From: Runella sp. MFBS21 | GTDB lineage: Bacteria; Bacteroidota; Bacteroidia; Cytophagales; Spirosomataceae | Assembly: GCF_029433105.1 (NCBI RefSeq) | Contig: NZ_JARNTW010000006.1 | Location: 186,001-250,000, forward strand | Reading direction: 5' to 3' | DNA: 64,000 nt | Shown here: positions 27,402 through 37,366 of the stretch, piece by piece | How the letters are laid out: each line of letters starts with the position of its first letter | Position numbering within the stretch: position 1 is the first letter of the stretch | Position numbers and translations under genes: made by a program | Notes under the pieces: model-generated | Seen by the model: only the letters and a program-made list of their open reading frames with translations | Told to the model about the DNA's origin: nothing | Databases searched by the model: none

Positions 27402-28967
27402 ATGAAGACGCAGTTTATTGGGTGGCATGCCTACATTTTATTGGTATTTATTATTCTCATTGTATCTAGTGTTTTTATTCCACAGGTAATTGGCGAAGAT
27501 CCTGGAACTTCTTTTGCTGTATGGATGGAAATGATAATGGGAGGGGACTTCAATAAAATGACTTTACCCCATCCTTCTAATATCCAAAAAGACCTTTCTC
27601 TATTTTTGACTTGGTGGACTCCGGGTCAATACTTATTTCCAGGAGCTATAAGCCAATTAACAAATACATCGCTTGGAGTTGCGAGCCTAATCACTACCGT
27701 TTTTTTTTCCATCATTGGGTTAATCGGATGGAAAAAAGTCTACGAACAGTTTTCTGTAGAGCCCTCTATCATTGCTATCTGCTTAATGATGCTCGTTAGT
27801 TCTCGTTTGTTTACTACCAACTTCATCAATTATACAGGCGGTGAATTGTTGATTTTTGGCGGACAGCCTTGGAGCATTTATTTCTTCCTAAAATATCGTC
27901 ATCGTTATGGTTTGCTTTTTGTAAGCTTACTCCTTATTTCGCTTGTTTGTTTTATACTCAAATCTTCCTACACCATTGGCTTGGGAGCAATCGCTACTTG
28001 TGCAGGATTTTTTTTTATAGAAGATTGGTATCGTACAAAAAAAATAAATTCTTCTTTTTATACAGTTTTAGTGGTAGGAGTTTGTGCGATAGTTTACTTT
28101 TTACTTACTCAAGTATTTTTTCTACGTCTAGGTACCAATCCTACTACAGGAAGCGCAATTAAATTTGTTCCATTGCCTAGTTCATTTGAGATTTTAGGCT
28201 ATCCTCTTACTCAATGGCTCAATTTATCAGAGCTTTATCTTAAACTTAACACATTCAATTACAGCCCTATAGGCCCTTTATATGGTATTGTTTCAGTTCT
28301 AAGCTTTGGCGTAGTACTGCTGATTAGTATAAAAATGTCAAATAGTATTTTTAAAACTGTATTCCTAGGTTTTTATATTTTTTATTGTGCACTTTTCCTT
28401 TTTTTCTACAATACAGGTGCCGAAATATCCATTGAATATCGCCATCTCAAGATAATGGCGTATCTCTTTTTACCACTCTTATTGCAGTTTTTAAGCCAAA
28501 AACAACGATGGGGGCAAATAACTCTTATCCTTCTTTTTATTATAAACTTTGCCAATGGTATTTTTATTTATGGTGCAAAAAAATGGGAAATTTATCAAAA
28601 TAACATTGTTGGAAAGTCGGGATATACCCTCAAACACCTCACCCAAGAAGATTTAGATTTTATTCACACACATGATGATGTAAATGCGATTGGTCGAATT
28701 TGGTTTTTTGTACCTACCTCCCTCAATGTAGAGGTTAAACATGGGCGTAAGCTTCTGAGTGGGTTTAACTTTAAGGCATCAGAAGCAGGCGGATTTGTAC
28801 ATCAACAGTATTTGGGAAAAGCAGAAAAAATATATTGTGTATTACATAAGTATTACTTAGATTCTCATGCAGGCCCTTCTCTAAAGGAAATGTTCCCTGA
28901 GTATAGTTTTAGCTTAAAAAAGGAAAGCCCCGAAATTTTAATTTATGAGGGTATTGCCAACCATTAG
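27402..28967 (+). CDS. polytopic membrane protein of unknown function, possible GT-C transferase
   Basis: A 521-residue protein with about eleven hydrophobic segments and a soluble C-terminal domain (about 400-521). The first extracytoplasmic loop is acidic (IGEDPGTSFAVWMEMI, about 30-45) and is followed by a Trp-rich TWWTPGQYLFPG segment, a layout seen in GT-C enzymes. I do not recognise a named family. Its immediate neighbours (Wzy/WaaL-like upstream, a second GT-C-like protein 15 bp downstream) place it in the glycan assembly pathway at the membrane. Confidence 0.5.
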   Translation: MKTQFIGWHAYILLVFIILIVSSVFIPQVIGEDPGTSFAVWMEMIMGGDFNKMTLPHPSNIQKDLSLFLTWWTPGQYLFPGAISQLTNTSLGVASLITTVFFSIIGLIGWKKVYEQFSVEPSIIAICLMMLVSSRLFTTNFINYTGGELLIFGGQPWSIYFFLKYRHRYGLLFVSLLLISLVCFILKSSYTIGLGAIATCAGFFFIEDWYRTKKINSSFYTVLVVGVCAIVYFLLTQVFFLRLGTNPTTGSAIKFVPLPSSFEILGYPLTQWLNLSELYLKLNTFNYSPIGPLYGIVSVLSFGVVLLISIKMSNSIFKTVFLGFYIFYCALFLFFYNTGAEISIEYRHLKIMAYLFLPLLLQFLSQKQRWGQITLILLFIINFANGIFIYGAKKWEIYQNNIVGKSGYTLKHLTQEDLDFIHTHDDVNAIGRIWFFVPTSLNVEVKHGRKLLSGFNFKASEAGGFVHQQYLGKAEKIYCVLHKYYLDSHAGPSLKEMFPEYSFSLKKESPEILIYEGIANH

Positions 28968-28982
28968 AATTTTGTTTAAACT

Positions 28983-30512
28983 ATGGATTTATCCACAAAT
29001 CAGCCTTCTCTTGACCCCACTGATTCTCTATTAGGCTTTTCGCTCCCTAAAAGATTATTGATTGACAAAATTGCCTTGGTTTTGTTTCTATCAGTTTGTT
29101 TCGGTGGTTTTTGTGTAAATGTTTACTCCCTTCTAAAGTCGGCCAAGCTACTCTTAGATTGGTATGTATTCTTTACAGCAGTGGCTTTTTACTTGGTTGC
29201 GCTAGTTCTTTACTATGTAGCCCGTCTATACGACAGACTATCGTTAGTAGGTTTATTTTTTATATTGTCTATATCGCTTAGAGTACTGATTATTTTAGGA
29301 TCTCCTTTTACCAACCGATTTGTGGATCTTTCAATGGATCAAGACATGGGTCAATTGCTGGTCAATGGGATTAATCCTTATGATTTTAATGACAATGTAG
29401 CTATGCGGGAGCAGTTTCGTACCGATCAAAGAGCTTATACCCCCTTTACCGCTTCTGAGCAGCAAATGTGGAACTACCACGCCGGAAGTCAGCTACCACT
29501 TGTCGAACTCATGATGGGCTGGGCCGAATCTCTTTCTGCAGGACCATATTCCTATCGACTGATTTTTGCATGGTTTGATAGCCTTCTTTGCGTTTATGTG
29601 TTATTAACACTACTTTATCTTTGGCAACCTACTCCTAAGAAGCTGGGAATAAGTAGATATGTTTCTCCTCCTATTTTACTGTATGCTTTGGGTATTTCTG
29701 TGATAGCTCCTATCTTTTTACGCTCTGGAACCTTGGTGGGTTCGTTTAAAGGCTCTATGACCTTGTTTACACTGGCGGCTATTTTCTTTTCATATTCTAA
29801 GGATAGGTCCAAGCAAATCTATTTGTCGGCATTCTTTTTAGGTTTTGCTACTTCATTTATGGCTATAAGTATATTGGCTGTACCTCTTATTTTATGGAAC
29901 ATTTACCAATCCCAACGCTCACTAATTGCTAATGTACCAATTCTAATTTCTTATGCCGCTGTAGCTTTATTTAGCTGCCTTTTTTGGTTTTTGCCATTTT
30001 ATGATACGCTTCTACCCATGATTCAAAACCGCGTACAAGCAGGAGTGACGGTACCTATACATGGCTCCATGTGGCGTTTTTTGTTTACACTCACACCAGA
30101 ATATTGGAAAACCATACAAATTATTTTTTCGACTGCATTTGTGATCATCAACATTATCGGGTTTATACGAAAAAAACTTTCAATAGAAGCTATTACAGCA
30201 AGTACTTTTATATTTTTTCTCCATGTGGTCACCACAGATGGTAGTATGGACCGCATTAATATTTCACTAATGTTATCAATTCTATTATGGGGAATTTTTC
30301 ATCAAAATGTTTATCATACGCTTACTCCGCTCTATATTTTTGGAGGAGGTGTGATAGTCGCTCTTAGTTTGGGAGTAGGTTTGTTAGAAAAATCTTTGAA
30401 GACTGAACTAATTGAATATAGCTTCTTCGATAGTATTTTTAATACTACCTTTTTTTTGGTATATACCTTTCTTATCACTCGTCTTAGTTTTAGTCAACAG
30501 ACAATAAGTTAA
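28983..30512 (+). CDS. GT-C-like membrane glycosyltransferase
   Basis: A 509-residue polytopic protein. After the third helix an acidic loop reads DLSMDQDMGQLLVNGINPYDF (about residues 114-134); an Asp-rich loop followed by NGINPY is common in polyprenyl-phosphate-dependent mannosyl- or glucosyltransferases of the GT-C class. About eleven helices follow. It should act on the periplasmic face, adding a side-branch sugar to the lipid-linked glycan. The SGNH-like gene starts 3 bp after its stop codon. Confidence 0.6.
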   Translation: MDLSTNQPSLDPTDSLLGFSLPKRLLIDKIALVLFLSVCFGGFCVNVYSLLKSAKLLLDWYVFFTAVAFYLVALVLYYVARLYDRLSLVGLFFILSISLRVLIILGSPFTNRFVDLSMDQDMGQLLVNGINPYDFNDNVAMREQFRTDQRAYTPFTASEQQMWNYHAGSQLPLVELMMGWAESLSAGPYSYRLIFAWFDSLLCVYVLLTLLYLWQPTPKKLGISRYVSPPILLYALGISVIAPIFLRSGTLVGSFKGSMTLFTLAAIFFSYSKDRSKQIYLSAFFLGFATSFMAISILAVPLILWNIYQSQRSLIANVPILISYAAVALFSCLFWFLPFYDTLLPMIQNRVQAGVTVPIHGSMWRFLFTLTPEYWKTIQIIFSTAFVIINIIGFIRKKLSIEAITASTFIFFLHVVTTDGSMDRINISLMLSILLWGIFHQNVYHTLTPLYIFGGGVIVALSLGVGLLEKSLKTELIEYSFFDSIFNTTFFLVYTFLITRLSFSQQTIS

Positions 30513-30515
30513 ACT

Positions 30516-31520
30516 ATGCGTTTTAGAAAAAAATTTTTATTTATTTTATTAGCTCTACTAGGAGTCTTCGAGCTTTTACTACGCTTTGGGTTTGGCTTTT
30601 GCAACGCCCCTTTGTACATCGAAGACCCTGACTTTGAGTATATTTTTGCCCCTAATCAATACCGTTTTCGTTTTCGAAACGTAGTCAAAACCAATGAATT
30701 TTCGCTTAGAAGCGAGCCTATCAATCCTGCCGATACTACTGTAGTACTACTGGTAGGTGATTCGGTCATCAATGGTGGCAATCCTACTGACCATGATGAT
30801 TTGGCAAGTACCATTCTTGAAAAACAACTAACCCAACACTATAAGCAAACCATCAGAGTCCTAAACGTTTCGGCGGGATCGTGGGGACCAGACAATGCCT
30901 TCGCCTTTTTAAAGAAAAAAGGATTTTTTGGGGCTGATGTGATGTGCTTAGTGACAAGTAGTCATGACGCCTACGACAACATGAGTCATCATAAAATCGT
31001 GGGAGTAAATCCCAATTACCCCGAAAAACAATATAAAGTGGCTCTTTACGAATTTTGGCATCGCTATATTTATAATCTATTTATCTATCATTATGTAGAA
31101 GTCCCACTCAAGGAATGGCTATCGCCAGCTACCCAACAGGCTCCCAACGATGTGATTCATAAATTTGGCACTACTTTCAACGCGGGCTATCAACAGTTAG
31201 CAGATACAACCAAAGCATTGGGCATTCCTTTTTTTATGTACTTACACCCTGAACTGCCCGAAATTGACCAAAACCAATATGATTCCCAAGGAAAAGAGAT
31301 TCTGGATTTTGCGCGCAAAAATCACATATTTGTGATTGATGAATTAAAAATCAACCAGAAAGAACACTCTCTGACTAGAGATTTGTTTCGGAGTCCAGAG
31401 TTTGATAGTATTCATTACAATGCCAAAGGTCAAGCTTATATGGCCAAACACTTATATCCGGTTTTAAAACAATACCTCGACGCCTACTTCTCAAAACATG
31501 CGCGTACTCATCGTCCATAA
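30516..31520 (+). CDS. membrane-anchored SGNH/GDSL-like hydrolase
   Basis: A 334-residue protein with an N-terminal signal anchor (about 5-24). VVLLVGDSVINGG (about 75-87) is a clear GDS nucleophile block, NVSAGSWGPDNA (about 117-128) fits the Gly block, and DSIHYNAKGQAYMA (about 300-313) contains the D-x-x-H catalytic pair. It should act on an acylated extracytoplasmic glycan as an esterase or acyltransferase. It is a second SGNH-type protein in the locus besides the one at 24192. The next gene begins inside it. Confidence 0.72.
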   Translation: MRFRKKFLFILLALLGVFELLLRFGFGFCNAPLYIEDPDFEYIFAPNQYRFRFRNVVKTNEFSLRSEPINPADTTVVLLVGDSVINGGNPTDHDDLASTILEKQLTQHYKQTIRVLNVSAGSWGPDNAFAFLKKKGFFGADVMCLVTSSHDAYDNMSHHKIVGVNPNYPEKQYKVALYEFWHRYIYNLFIYHYVEVPLKEWLSPATQQAPNDVIHKFGTTFNAGYQQLADTTKALGIPFFMYLHPELPEIDQNQYDSQGKEILDFARKNHIFVIDELKINQKEHSLTRDLFRSPEFDSIHYNAKGQAYMAKHLYPVLKQYLDAYFSKHARTHRP

Positions 31521-32634
31521 TCAACTTTGGGCTCACTATAAATCTAAATTATTTAGTGAACTTCATAAGATAGCTCCCCAATATGGCATCCAAATTCATG
31601 TGGCTCAAATTGCCCTTTCTGAAAGTAGTCGTGCCAACATGGGAGAAGCAGAAGCATTCAGGTATGATTATGACTACGAAGTATTATTCCAAAAATCACT
31701 AGACGAAATTAGTGTTTGGGATCGTACAAAAGCGCTATTGATTAAAATCCGAGCCTATCGTCCCGATGTTTTGAACCTTACAGGTTGGTACGACCCTGCC
31801 CAGTTAGTTTTGTTGTTTTATGCCAAATTAACGGGTATAAAGGTGATTATTTCTAATGAATCCAACGTCAGAGACCATGCTCGCCAAGGTTTGAAAGAAC
31901 AAGTAAAAAAGAGGTTATTGAAAATGGCTCATGGATTTTTCTGCTTTGGGAGTTCGTCTGCGCAGTATCTACAATTGTTGGGTGTAAAACCTTCCCAGAT
32001 TTTCACCCAAAAAGCCGCGATAGTTGACAATGACACCATTCTTAAACAATACGAAGCTACTATACCCACACGTGAAGAGCGCAAAAAAGAAAAAAACTGG
32101 GCACGCTATAATTTCATTTTTGTAGGCCGGCTCATTCCTCCCAAAAACCTGCCTTTTCTCTTAGAAGCTTTTGCCAAAATCAGCGCCGAGACTCCCGATT
32201 GGGGATTAGTGTTTTTAGGCGAAGGACAGCAAAAAGCTCACTTACAGCAAATATCTCAGTCTATCAAAAACATTTACTTCGAAAAGGGAGTCGCATGGTA
32301 TGAAGTATCGCAACACCTCGCTTTGGCCGACGTACTGGTATTGCCCAGCCACTCCGAACCTTGGGGGCTAGTGGTCAATGAGGCTATGATATGTGGCTTG
32401 CCGGTGTTGGTGTCGGAGCCTTCGGGTTGTGTGGATGATTTAGTAAAAAATGGAGTCAATGGCTTTGCTTTTGATCCTAACGATACAGAGGATTTATTAG
32501 AGAAAATGCGCTTTTTTATCAACAATCCTCAGCGCTTACCTCAAATGGGAGAAGCCTCTCAAGAGTTGGTTGCTTCTTTTGAGCCTCAAAAAGTAGCCCA
32601 CGAAATGCTGACAGGCATAGCTCATTTACGTTGA
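31498..32634 (+). CDS. GT4 family glycosyltransferase
   Basis: A 378-residue GT-B enzyme. FVGRLIPPKNLPFLLEAF (about 204-221) is the donor loop with Arg and Lys, and PSHSEPWGLVVNEAM (about 283-297) is the E-x7-E motif. Its start codon lies 23 bp inside the SGNH-like gene, and its end overlaps the convergent FG-GAP gene by 13 bp. It is the last plus-strand gene of the first polysaccharide locus. Confidence 0.86.
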   Translation: MRVLIVHNQLWAHYKSKLFSELHKIAPQYGIQIHVAQIALSESSRANMGEAEAFRYDYDYEVLFQKSLDEISVWDRTKALLIKIRAYRPDVLNLTGWYDPAQLVLLFYAKLTGIKVIISNESNVRDHARQGLKEQVKKRLLKMAHGFFCFGSSSAQYLQLLGVKPSQIFTQKAAIVDNDTILKQYEATIPTREERKKEKNWARYNFIFVGRLIPPKNLPFLLEAFAKISAETPDWGLVFLGEGQQKAHLQQISQSIKNIYFEKGVAWYEVSQHLALADVLVLPSHSEPWGLVVNEAMICGLPVLVSEPSGCVDDLVKNGVNGFAFDPNDTEDLLEKMRFFINNPQRLPQMGEASQELVASFEPQKVAHEMLTGIAHLR

Positions 32635-33797
32635 TTCCAATAAATGAGCACGTTGAGCGTAGCTCTGCCTGCGGCTACGATGTCCAAATCCCCATCACCG
32701 TCCAAATCTACCGCTTGAAGGTCCTCGCAAGCCATCCTTACACTTTCGTCCAATACAAATTCTTCCCAGCTTTCCCCTGTTTTGTCCTTTGGTACAAACA
32801 ATCTGACTCCTACTTTTTTTTCTGCATTAGGGTTTCGCCAGCCTACAGCTATTTGAGAATATCCTAAACCCAAAAAATCACCACAGGCCAATGCATGCCC
32901 CTGACTTAGTTGGTCGGTTAGTATCTTTTTTGTATTTGTTTGGGCATTAAAGACAACGAGTTGGTTCCCGTGCCACGGAGCAATACCTGCTACAAAGGTG
33001 CCTTTATTGGGCAAATCGCCTCTTCTCACCTCACCTACTCCTACTCCCTCGCCAATCCATTTGCCAGTAGATTTCCACTCATTTTTTTGATAGGCTACCA
33101 CTTTACCTCCTTCTTTGCTACCAATGAGGATTTTAGTAGCGTCTTTATCTTCCCAAATTTCAAAGTTGTGAGTGATATGGAGTGTCGAATCTACCAAATG
33201 ATAGGGCCAAGTTTGTTTTGGGTTTTTGGGCACATCATATGCCAGTACTTTCACGCCATTGCCTTCTCCATTGACGTTTCCGAGCCCATGCAAAGGCACC
33301 ACAATAAGCTGAAATTTATCTTTATTGACTTTGGCCCACCTCATTCGGTGAGTGGTGATTTCGTGGTGCAATCGTACTGGCTCCCAAAGCTGCGTAGGGT
33401 CAGCAGGGCGAATCAAATAAAATACCGCTCCCGACTGCGTGATGTCTTTGGTTTCGGCAGGGTTCCACATGGCTCCTACCGCTACCTCTACTTTGCCGTC
33501 ACCGTCAATATCCCGTGCGGCAATACAGACATTATCTTTGGGAGTAAGATTGGAAGCCATCACATGGCGTTTCCAGGAGTTGGTATCTTTGGTACCATCA
33601 TTACGGTACCATACAATTTCTTTTTGGTCTGCCAACAATATATCTATTCGCTTATCACCATCCACATCGCCCAATGCCAATCCATACCCAACATCAATCT
33701 GATTATCAATCACTTGTATTTTAAAATCAGGAGTCACTCCCTGAGCAAGCCCCGTATATGATAGCAATATAGTAAGTCCAATAAATAGCTTTTTCAT
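32622..33797 (-). CDS. secreted FG-GAP/VCBS repeat protein
   Basis: A 391-residue protein with a signal peptide (about 1-18, ending GLAQ) and a beta-propeller made of FG-GAP-type repeats. The calcium-binding-like motifs LGDVDGDKRIDIL (about 42-54), ARDIDGDGKVEVAVG (about 94-108) and VDLDGDGDLDIVAAG (about 367-381) are visible. It resembles the N-terminal propeller of aldos-2-ulose dehydratase-like proteins common in Cytophagales and Planctomycetes, but without a second domain. Activity unknown; probably periplasmic or secreted. It overlaps the convergent GT4 gene by 13 bp. Confidence 0.75.
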   Translation of the reverse strand: MKKLFIGLTILLSYTGLAQGVTPDFKIQVIDNQIDVGYGLALGDVDGDKRIDILLADQKEIVWYRNDGTKDTNSWKRHVMASNLTPKDNVCIAARDIDGDGKVEVAVGAMWNPAETKDITQSGAVFYLIRPADPTQLWEPVRLHHEITTHRMRWAKVNKDKFQLIVVPLHGLGNVNGEGNGVKVLAYDVPKNPKQTWPYHLVDSTLHITHNFEIWEDKDATKILIGSKEGGKVVAYQKNEWKSTGKWIGEGVGVGEVRRGDLPNKGTFVAGIAPWHGNQLVVFNAQTNTKKILTDQLSQGHALACGDFLGLGYSQIAVGWRNPNAEKKVGVRLFVPKDKTGESWEEFVLDESVRMACEDLQAVDLDGDGDLDIVAAGRATLNVLIYWNQRK

Positions 33798-33903
33798 AGG
33801 TGTAAAAAGATTGATATGGTGACAGTTGTGTACCTTCTTCGTCTAATGCTTTAAAAAGCAATTAAAAAGCACAATCTTTTCTTTATATTCTGAAAATTTG
33901 CAA

Positions 33904-33911
33904 TACTTTTG
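33904..33911 (+). promoter_or_regulatory. -7 promoter element for the Lys/Glu-repeat gene
   Basis: TACTTTTG matches TAnnTTTG exactly, 39 bp before the ATG at 33950. The -33 element is weak. Confidence 0.4.
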
Positions 33912-33949
33912 AAATATCTCATTCACCAATAACCAAATTGATTACTCCC

Positions 33950-34540
33950 ATGAAAAAGTTGTTTGCCCTATTAGTAGTGTTTTGCTGCTTGGGCGTAGCG
34001 GTAGATACTATCGCACAAGATGACAAAAAGCCTGCAAAGGAAAAGAAAGCGAAGGCACCAAAAGAAGAAAAAGCTGAAAAAAAAGAAAAAGCTCCTAAGC
34101 AAGAAAAAGTAGCGAAAGCCCCAAAAGAGGAAAAAGCTCCAAAGGAGGAAAAAACAGCGAAAACTGAAAAAAAGGAAAAAGCCCCAAAGGAAGAAAAAGT
34201 AGCGAAAGCCCCGAAAGAAGAAAAAGCCCCAAAGGAGGAAAAAACAGCGAAAACTGAAAAAAAGGAAAAAGCCCCAAAAGAGGAAAAAGCTTCAAAGGAG
34301 GAAAAAACAGCGAAAGCTGAAAAACCCAAGAAAGAAGAAACAACCAAACCCAAGCTTGTAGCCAAAAATGACGATGGTAAAGAAGCTGATATGGGCACTC
34401 GTAAAAAGGTAGCTGGTGCTGACAAAACTATCGGAAAAGACGACAAAGGCCGCACCATTTATCAAGGACCTAAGGGAGGTCAATATTACATCAACTCCAA
34501 CGGTAACAAAACGTACCTGAAAGCTGACAATAAATTATAA
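33950..34540 (+). CDS. secreted Lys/Glu-rich repeat protein with C-terminal PBCV basic-adaptor-like domain
   Basis: A 196-residue protein; the ATG at 33950 gives a clean signal peptide (MKKLFALLVVFCCLG, ending TIAQ) and is preferred to the TTG at 33938. Residues about 27-130 are a low-complexity KEEKAPKEEK-type tract built of a 30-residue repeat. The C-terminal 25 residues (YQGPKGGQYYINSNGNKTYL) match the short PBCV-specific basic adaptor domain, also seen at the end of bacterial secreted proteins. The charged tract could be extended or coiled. It is likely exported and may bind a polymer; function unknown. A strong terminator follows. Confidence 0.75.
   Translation: MKKLFALLVVFCCLGVAVDTIAQDDKKPAKEKKAKAPKEEKAEKKEKAPKQEKVAKAPKEEKAPKEEKTAKTEKKEKAPKEEKVAKAPKEEKAPKEEKTAKTEKKEKAPKEEKASKEEKTAKAEKPKKEETTKPKLVAKNDDGKEADMGTRKKVAGADKTIGKDDKGRTIYQGPKGGQYYINSNGNKTYLKADNKL
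34109..34288 (+). repeat. two tandem 90-bp repeats within the Lys/Glu-rich gene
   Basis: Unit 1 is 34109-34198 and unit 2 is 34199-34288. They are almost identical, and a partial third copy follows (to about 34330). The 90-bp period encodes a 30-residue unit. Copy number is likely to vary between strains. Confidence 0.75.
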
Positions 34541-34542
34541 AC

Positions 34543-34575
34543 AAAACCCCCGCCGAAGTCTCAGCGGGGGTTTTT
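34543..34575. terminator. bidirectional terminator between Lys/Glu-repeat gene and clpB
   Basis: The stem AAAACCCCCGC (34543-34553) pairs with GCGGGGG plus TTTT (34564-34574). The right side supplies T for plus transcripts and the left A run supplies T for minus transcripts. It sits 2 bp after the plus-strand stop codon and 8 bp from the clpB stop. Confidence 0.85.
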
Positions 34576-34583
34576 AGTTTATT

Positions 34584-37217
34584 TTATACCTCTACTTTAA
34601 GTTCTGTCACATTCTCAAAGACTACTTCTTCATTTTCTCCGAGTTCCATCATTATTACCGAATCTTTGGTAATCTTTCCACTCAAAATCTGCTTCGAAAG
34701 CTCATTCAAGATACGTTTTTGAAGTACTCTTTTCAAAGGTCTTGCGCCAAAAGCAGGGTCATATCCCTCTTCTGCGAGCTTAACGAGGGCTTCGTCAGAG
34801 GCATCAAGGGTTACGCCTTGTTCGGCCAATAAGGCTTTGATATGATTGAACTGAATTCTGACAATTTGTTTGAGATTATCACGACCTAGCGGGTCAAAGA
34901 GAACGATTTCATCAATACGGTTTAGAAACTCTGGTCGCACCGTTTGTTTCAAAAGCCCCAACACATCGTTTTTGGCTTCTTCTTTGAAATAAAGTTTCCA
35001 GCCTTTCTCAAGCTTATTGCCTGCTTCTTTAAACTTCTCCATGATGATATCACTACCAATATTGGAGGTCATGATAATGATAGTATTTTTAAAGTTGGCC
35101 AAACGTCCCTTGTTGTCTGTCAAACGGCCATCATCTAGCACCTGCAACATAATATTCCAGACATCAGGGTGCGCTTTTTCTATTTCATCTAGTAAAATAA
35201 CGCTATACGGTTTCCGACGCACGGCCTCAGTCAATTGCCCTCCTTCATCATAACCTACGTAGCCCGGAGGCGCCCCCACCAATCGGCTCACGGTATGGCG
35301 CTCTTGGTATTCGCTCATATCGATACGCACCATGGCATTGTCGTCATTGAATAGATAATTGGCTAAAGTTTTGGCCAGTTCTGTTTTACCAACACCGGTT
35401 GGTCCCAAAAACAAGAAACTTCCAATGGGGCGTTTGGGGTCTTGTAGACCTGCCCGCGAACGACGCACGGCATCGGCCACGGCCTGAATCGCCTCCTCTT
35501 GTCCGGCTACTCTTTTTTGAAGCTCGGCTTCGAGTCCTAGTAATTTTTCTCTTTCACTTTGGAGCATTTTACTTACCGGAATTCCAGTCCATTTAGCCAC
35601 TACTTCTGCTATATGCTCCGCTGTGATTTCTTCTTGGATAAGCGTATGATTCTCGTTGCGCTTTTGGGGGCTATTTTCCCCCAACTTTTTCTCAATTTCC
35701 GGAATCTTACCGTAGCGTAGCTCAGCTACTTTACCATAATCTCCACTACGCTCAGCTTGGTCGGCTTCGAGACGAAACTGCTCCAACTGCTCCTTCAATG
35801 TTCGTACTTCCGTGATTTTTCCTTTCTCAAGTTCCCATTGGGCTTTCAAAGCTGTACGGTCTTCGTTCAAATCAGCGATTTCTTTGTTCAAGCGCGCTTC
35901 TTTCTCTTTGTCATTTTCGCGTCTGATAGCAGCTCGTTCAATTTCTAGCTGCATGATACGGCGGTTGAGATCGTCGAGTTCTTCAGGGACGGAGTCCATC
36001 TCTAGACGTAATTTTGCCGCTGCTTCGTCCATAAGGTCGATGGCTTTATCGGGCAAAAATCGGTCTGAAATATAGCGACTCGACAACTCCACGGCTGCAA
36101 TAACAGCATCGTCTTTGATACGGACTCCGTGGTGAAGTTCATATTTATCTTTGATACCTCTCAAGATACTAATTGCATCTGATTCAGAAGGCTCATCTAC
36201 CGTTACTACTTGAAAACGCCGCTCCAGTGCTTTGTCTTTTTCGATGTACTTTTGATACTCCTTGGTAGTGGTAGCCCCAATTGTATGAAGTTCGCCCCGC
36301 GCAAGGGCTGGTTTGAGTAAGTTGGCGGCATCCATAGCGCCCTCACCTCCAGCCCCTGCCCCGATGAGCGTGTGGATTTCGTCAATAAACAAAATAACTT
36401 GGCCATCCGAATCTGTCACTTCTTTGATAACGGCCTTCAAGCGTTCTTCAAATTCGCCTTTGTATTTGGCACCTGCAATGAGCAGCCCCATATCAAGCGA
36501 CACTATTTCCTTATCTTTCAATTGCTCAGGTACGTCTCCTTGTACTATACGCTGAGCGAGTCCTTCTACAATAGCTGTTTTACCTACCCCCGGTTCGCCT
36601 AAAAGCATGGGGTTGTTTTTGGTACGACGCGCCAAAATCTGTAGTACGCGGCGAATTTCGTCGTCTCGCCCGATGACGGGGTCAATCTTGCCCGCCCGAG
36701 CCAATTCATTCAAATTTTTGCTGTATCGCTCTAATGAACGATACTTAGCTTCGGCATTCTGGTCTTTCACTGGATTATTTTTTCCTCTTAATTCTTTGAT
36801 CGCGGCCAATAAGTCTTTTTCTTTCAATCCTACTTCTTGCATCAGTTTGGCAGTGGCGTCTTTGCCAGCGGCAAGCCCTAAGTAGAGTAGTTCGACACTT
36901 ACAAATTCATCCCCAAATTCTTTAAGATAGCTTTGAGCCTTCTGAAAAGCTACATTGAGGTCATTGCTTAGATATTCGGTATTGGCACTACCTGCCACTC
37001 TCGGATAGGCGCCCACAATACTTTCTAGTTTTGTATTGAGAGTAGTTAAAGGCACATTCAACTTTTTAGCCAAAAACTGCGATGTATTGGGGTCTTCTTC
37101 CAGCATGGCTTTCAAGATATGTCCCGTCTCCACCACTTGTTGTTGGTTGCTTTGCGCCATTTGTACTGCTCTCTGTACAACCTCCTGCGCTTTGATGGTA
37201 TATTGATTAAAATTCAT
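34584..37217 (-). CDS. clpB: ATP-dependent disaggregase ClpB
   Basis: A full-length 877-residue AAA+ chaperone. Order: N-terminal Clp repeat domain (about 1-150), first ATPase with GEPGVGKTA near residue 205 and [11 protein letters not shown] near 273, the coiled-coil middle domain (about 400-535), second ATPase with GPTGVGKTE near 610 and [10 protein letters not shown] near 680, and a C-terminal domain. With DnaK it rescues aggregated proteins after heat or other stress. The middle domain and lack of a ClpP-binding loop separate it from ClpA/ClpC. It is divergent from the RNase D gene. Confidence 0.97.
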   Translation of the reverse strand: MNFNQYTIKAQEVVQRAVQMAQSNQQQVVETGHILKAMLEEDPNTSQFLAKKLNVPLTTLNTKLESIVGAYPRVAGSANTEYLSNDLNVAFQKAQSYLKEFGDEFVSVELLYLGLAAGKDATAKLMQEVGLKEKDLLAAIKELRGKNNPVKDQNAEAKYRSLERYSKNLNELARAGKIDPVIGRDDEIRRVLQILARRTKNNPMLLGEPGVGKTAIVEGLAQRIVQGDVPEQLKDKEIVSLDMGLLIAGAKYKGEFEERLKAVIKEVTDSDGQVILFIDEIHTLIGAGAGGEGAMDAANLLKPALARGELHTIGATTTKEYQKYIEKDKALERRFQVVTVDEPSESDAISILRGIKDKYELHHGVRIKDDAVIAAVELSSRYISDRFLPDKAIDLMDEAAAKLRLEMDSVPEELDDLNRRIMQLEIERAAIRRENDKEKEARLNKEIADLNEDRTALKAQWELEKGKITEVRTLKEQLEQFRLEADQAERSGDYGKVAELRYGKIPEIEKKLGENSPQKRNENHTLIQEEITAEHIAEVVAKWTGIPVSKMLQSEREKLLGLEAELQKRVAGQEEAIQAVADAVRRSRAGLQDPKRPIGSFLFLGPTGVGKTELAKTLANYLFNDDNAMVRIDMSEYQERHTVSRLVGAPPGYVGYDEGGQLTEAVRRKPYSVILLDEIEKAHPDVWNIMLQVLDDGRLTDNKGRLANFKNTIIIMTSNIGSDIIMEKFKEAGNKLEKGWKLYFKEEAKNDVLGLLKQTVRPEFLNRIDEIVLFDPLGRDNLKQIVRIQFNHIKALLAEQGVTLDASDEALVKLAEEGYDPAFGARPLKRVLQKRILNELSKQILSGKITKDSVIMMELGENEEVVFENVTELKVEV

Positions 37218-37287
37218 GGCTAATTTTTATGTTTGTTTTCAAGAGAATGTTTAGCGGTTTATTAATGCTTATTTATCAATAGTTGTG

Positions 37288-37304
37288 CCGCTCCATAAAA
37301 GCGG
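37288..37304. repeat. inverted repeat in the clpB upstream region
   Basis: CCGCT and AGCGG are separated by 7 bases, about 70-85 bp upstream of the clpB start. It is not a CIRCE element, whose TTAGCACTC half-site is absent. It could be a stem in the clpB leader or an operator. Confidence 0.3.
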
Positions 37305-37366
37305 AAATTTTGACACGTTTTTGTAGTTTTATTTAAAAATAATAGACAAAATGGCGCTGTTTTTGC

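Noticed and set aside
32940-33761. 273-codon plus-strand frame opposite the FG-GAP gene
   Set aside because: It lies entirely within the minus-strand gene, which has a signal peptide and recognisable propeller repeats; the plus frame has no family resemblance.
34109-34330. Tandem repeats considered as a CRISPR array or minisatellite
   Set aside because: Repeat units are contiguous, without spacers, and in frame with a secreted protein, so they are coding repeats.
33919-34458. Long minus-strand frame opposite the Lys/Glu repeat gene, rich in Ser, Phe and Ala
   Set aside because: It is the mirror of the repeat tract. The plus strand has a signal peptide, a known C-terminal domain, a promoter element and a terminator, while the minus frame has only low-complexity sequence.
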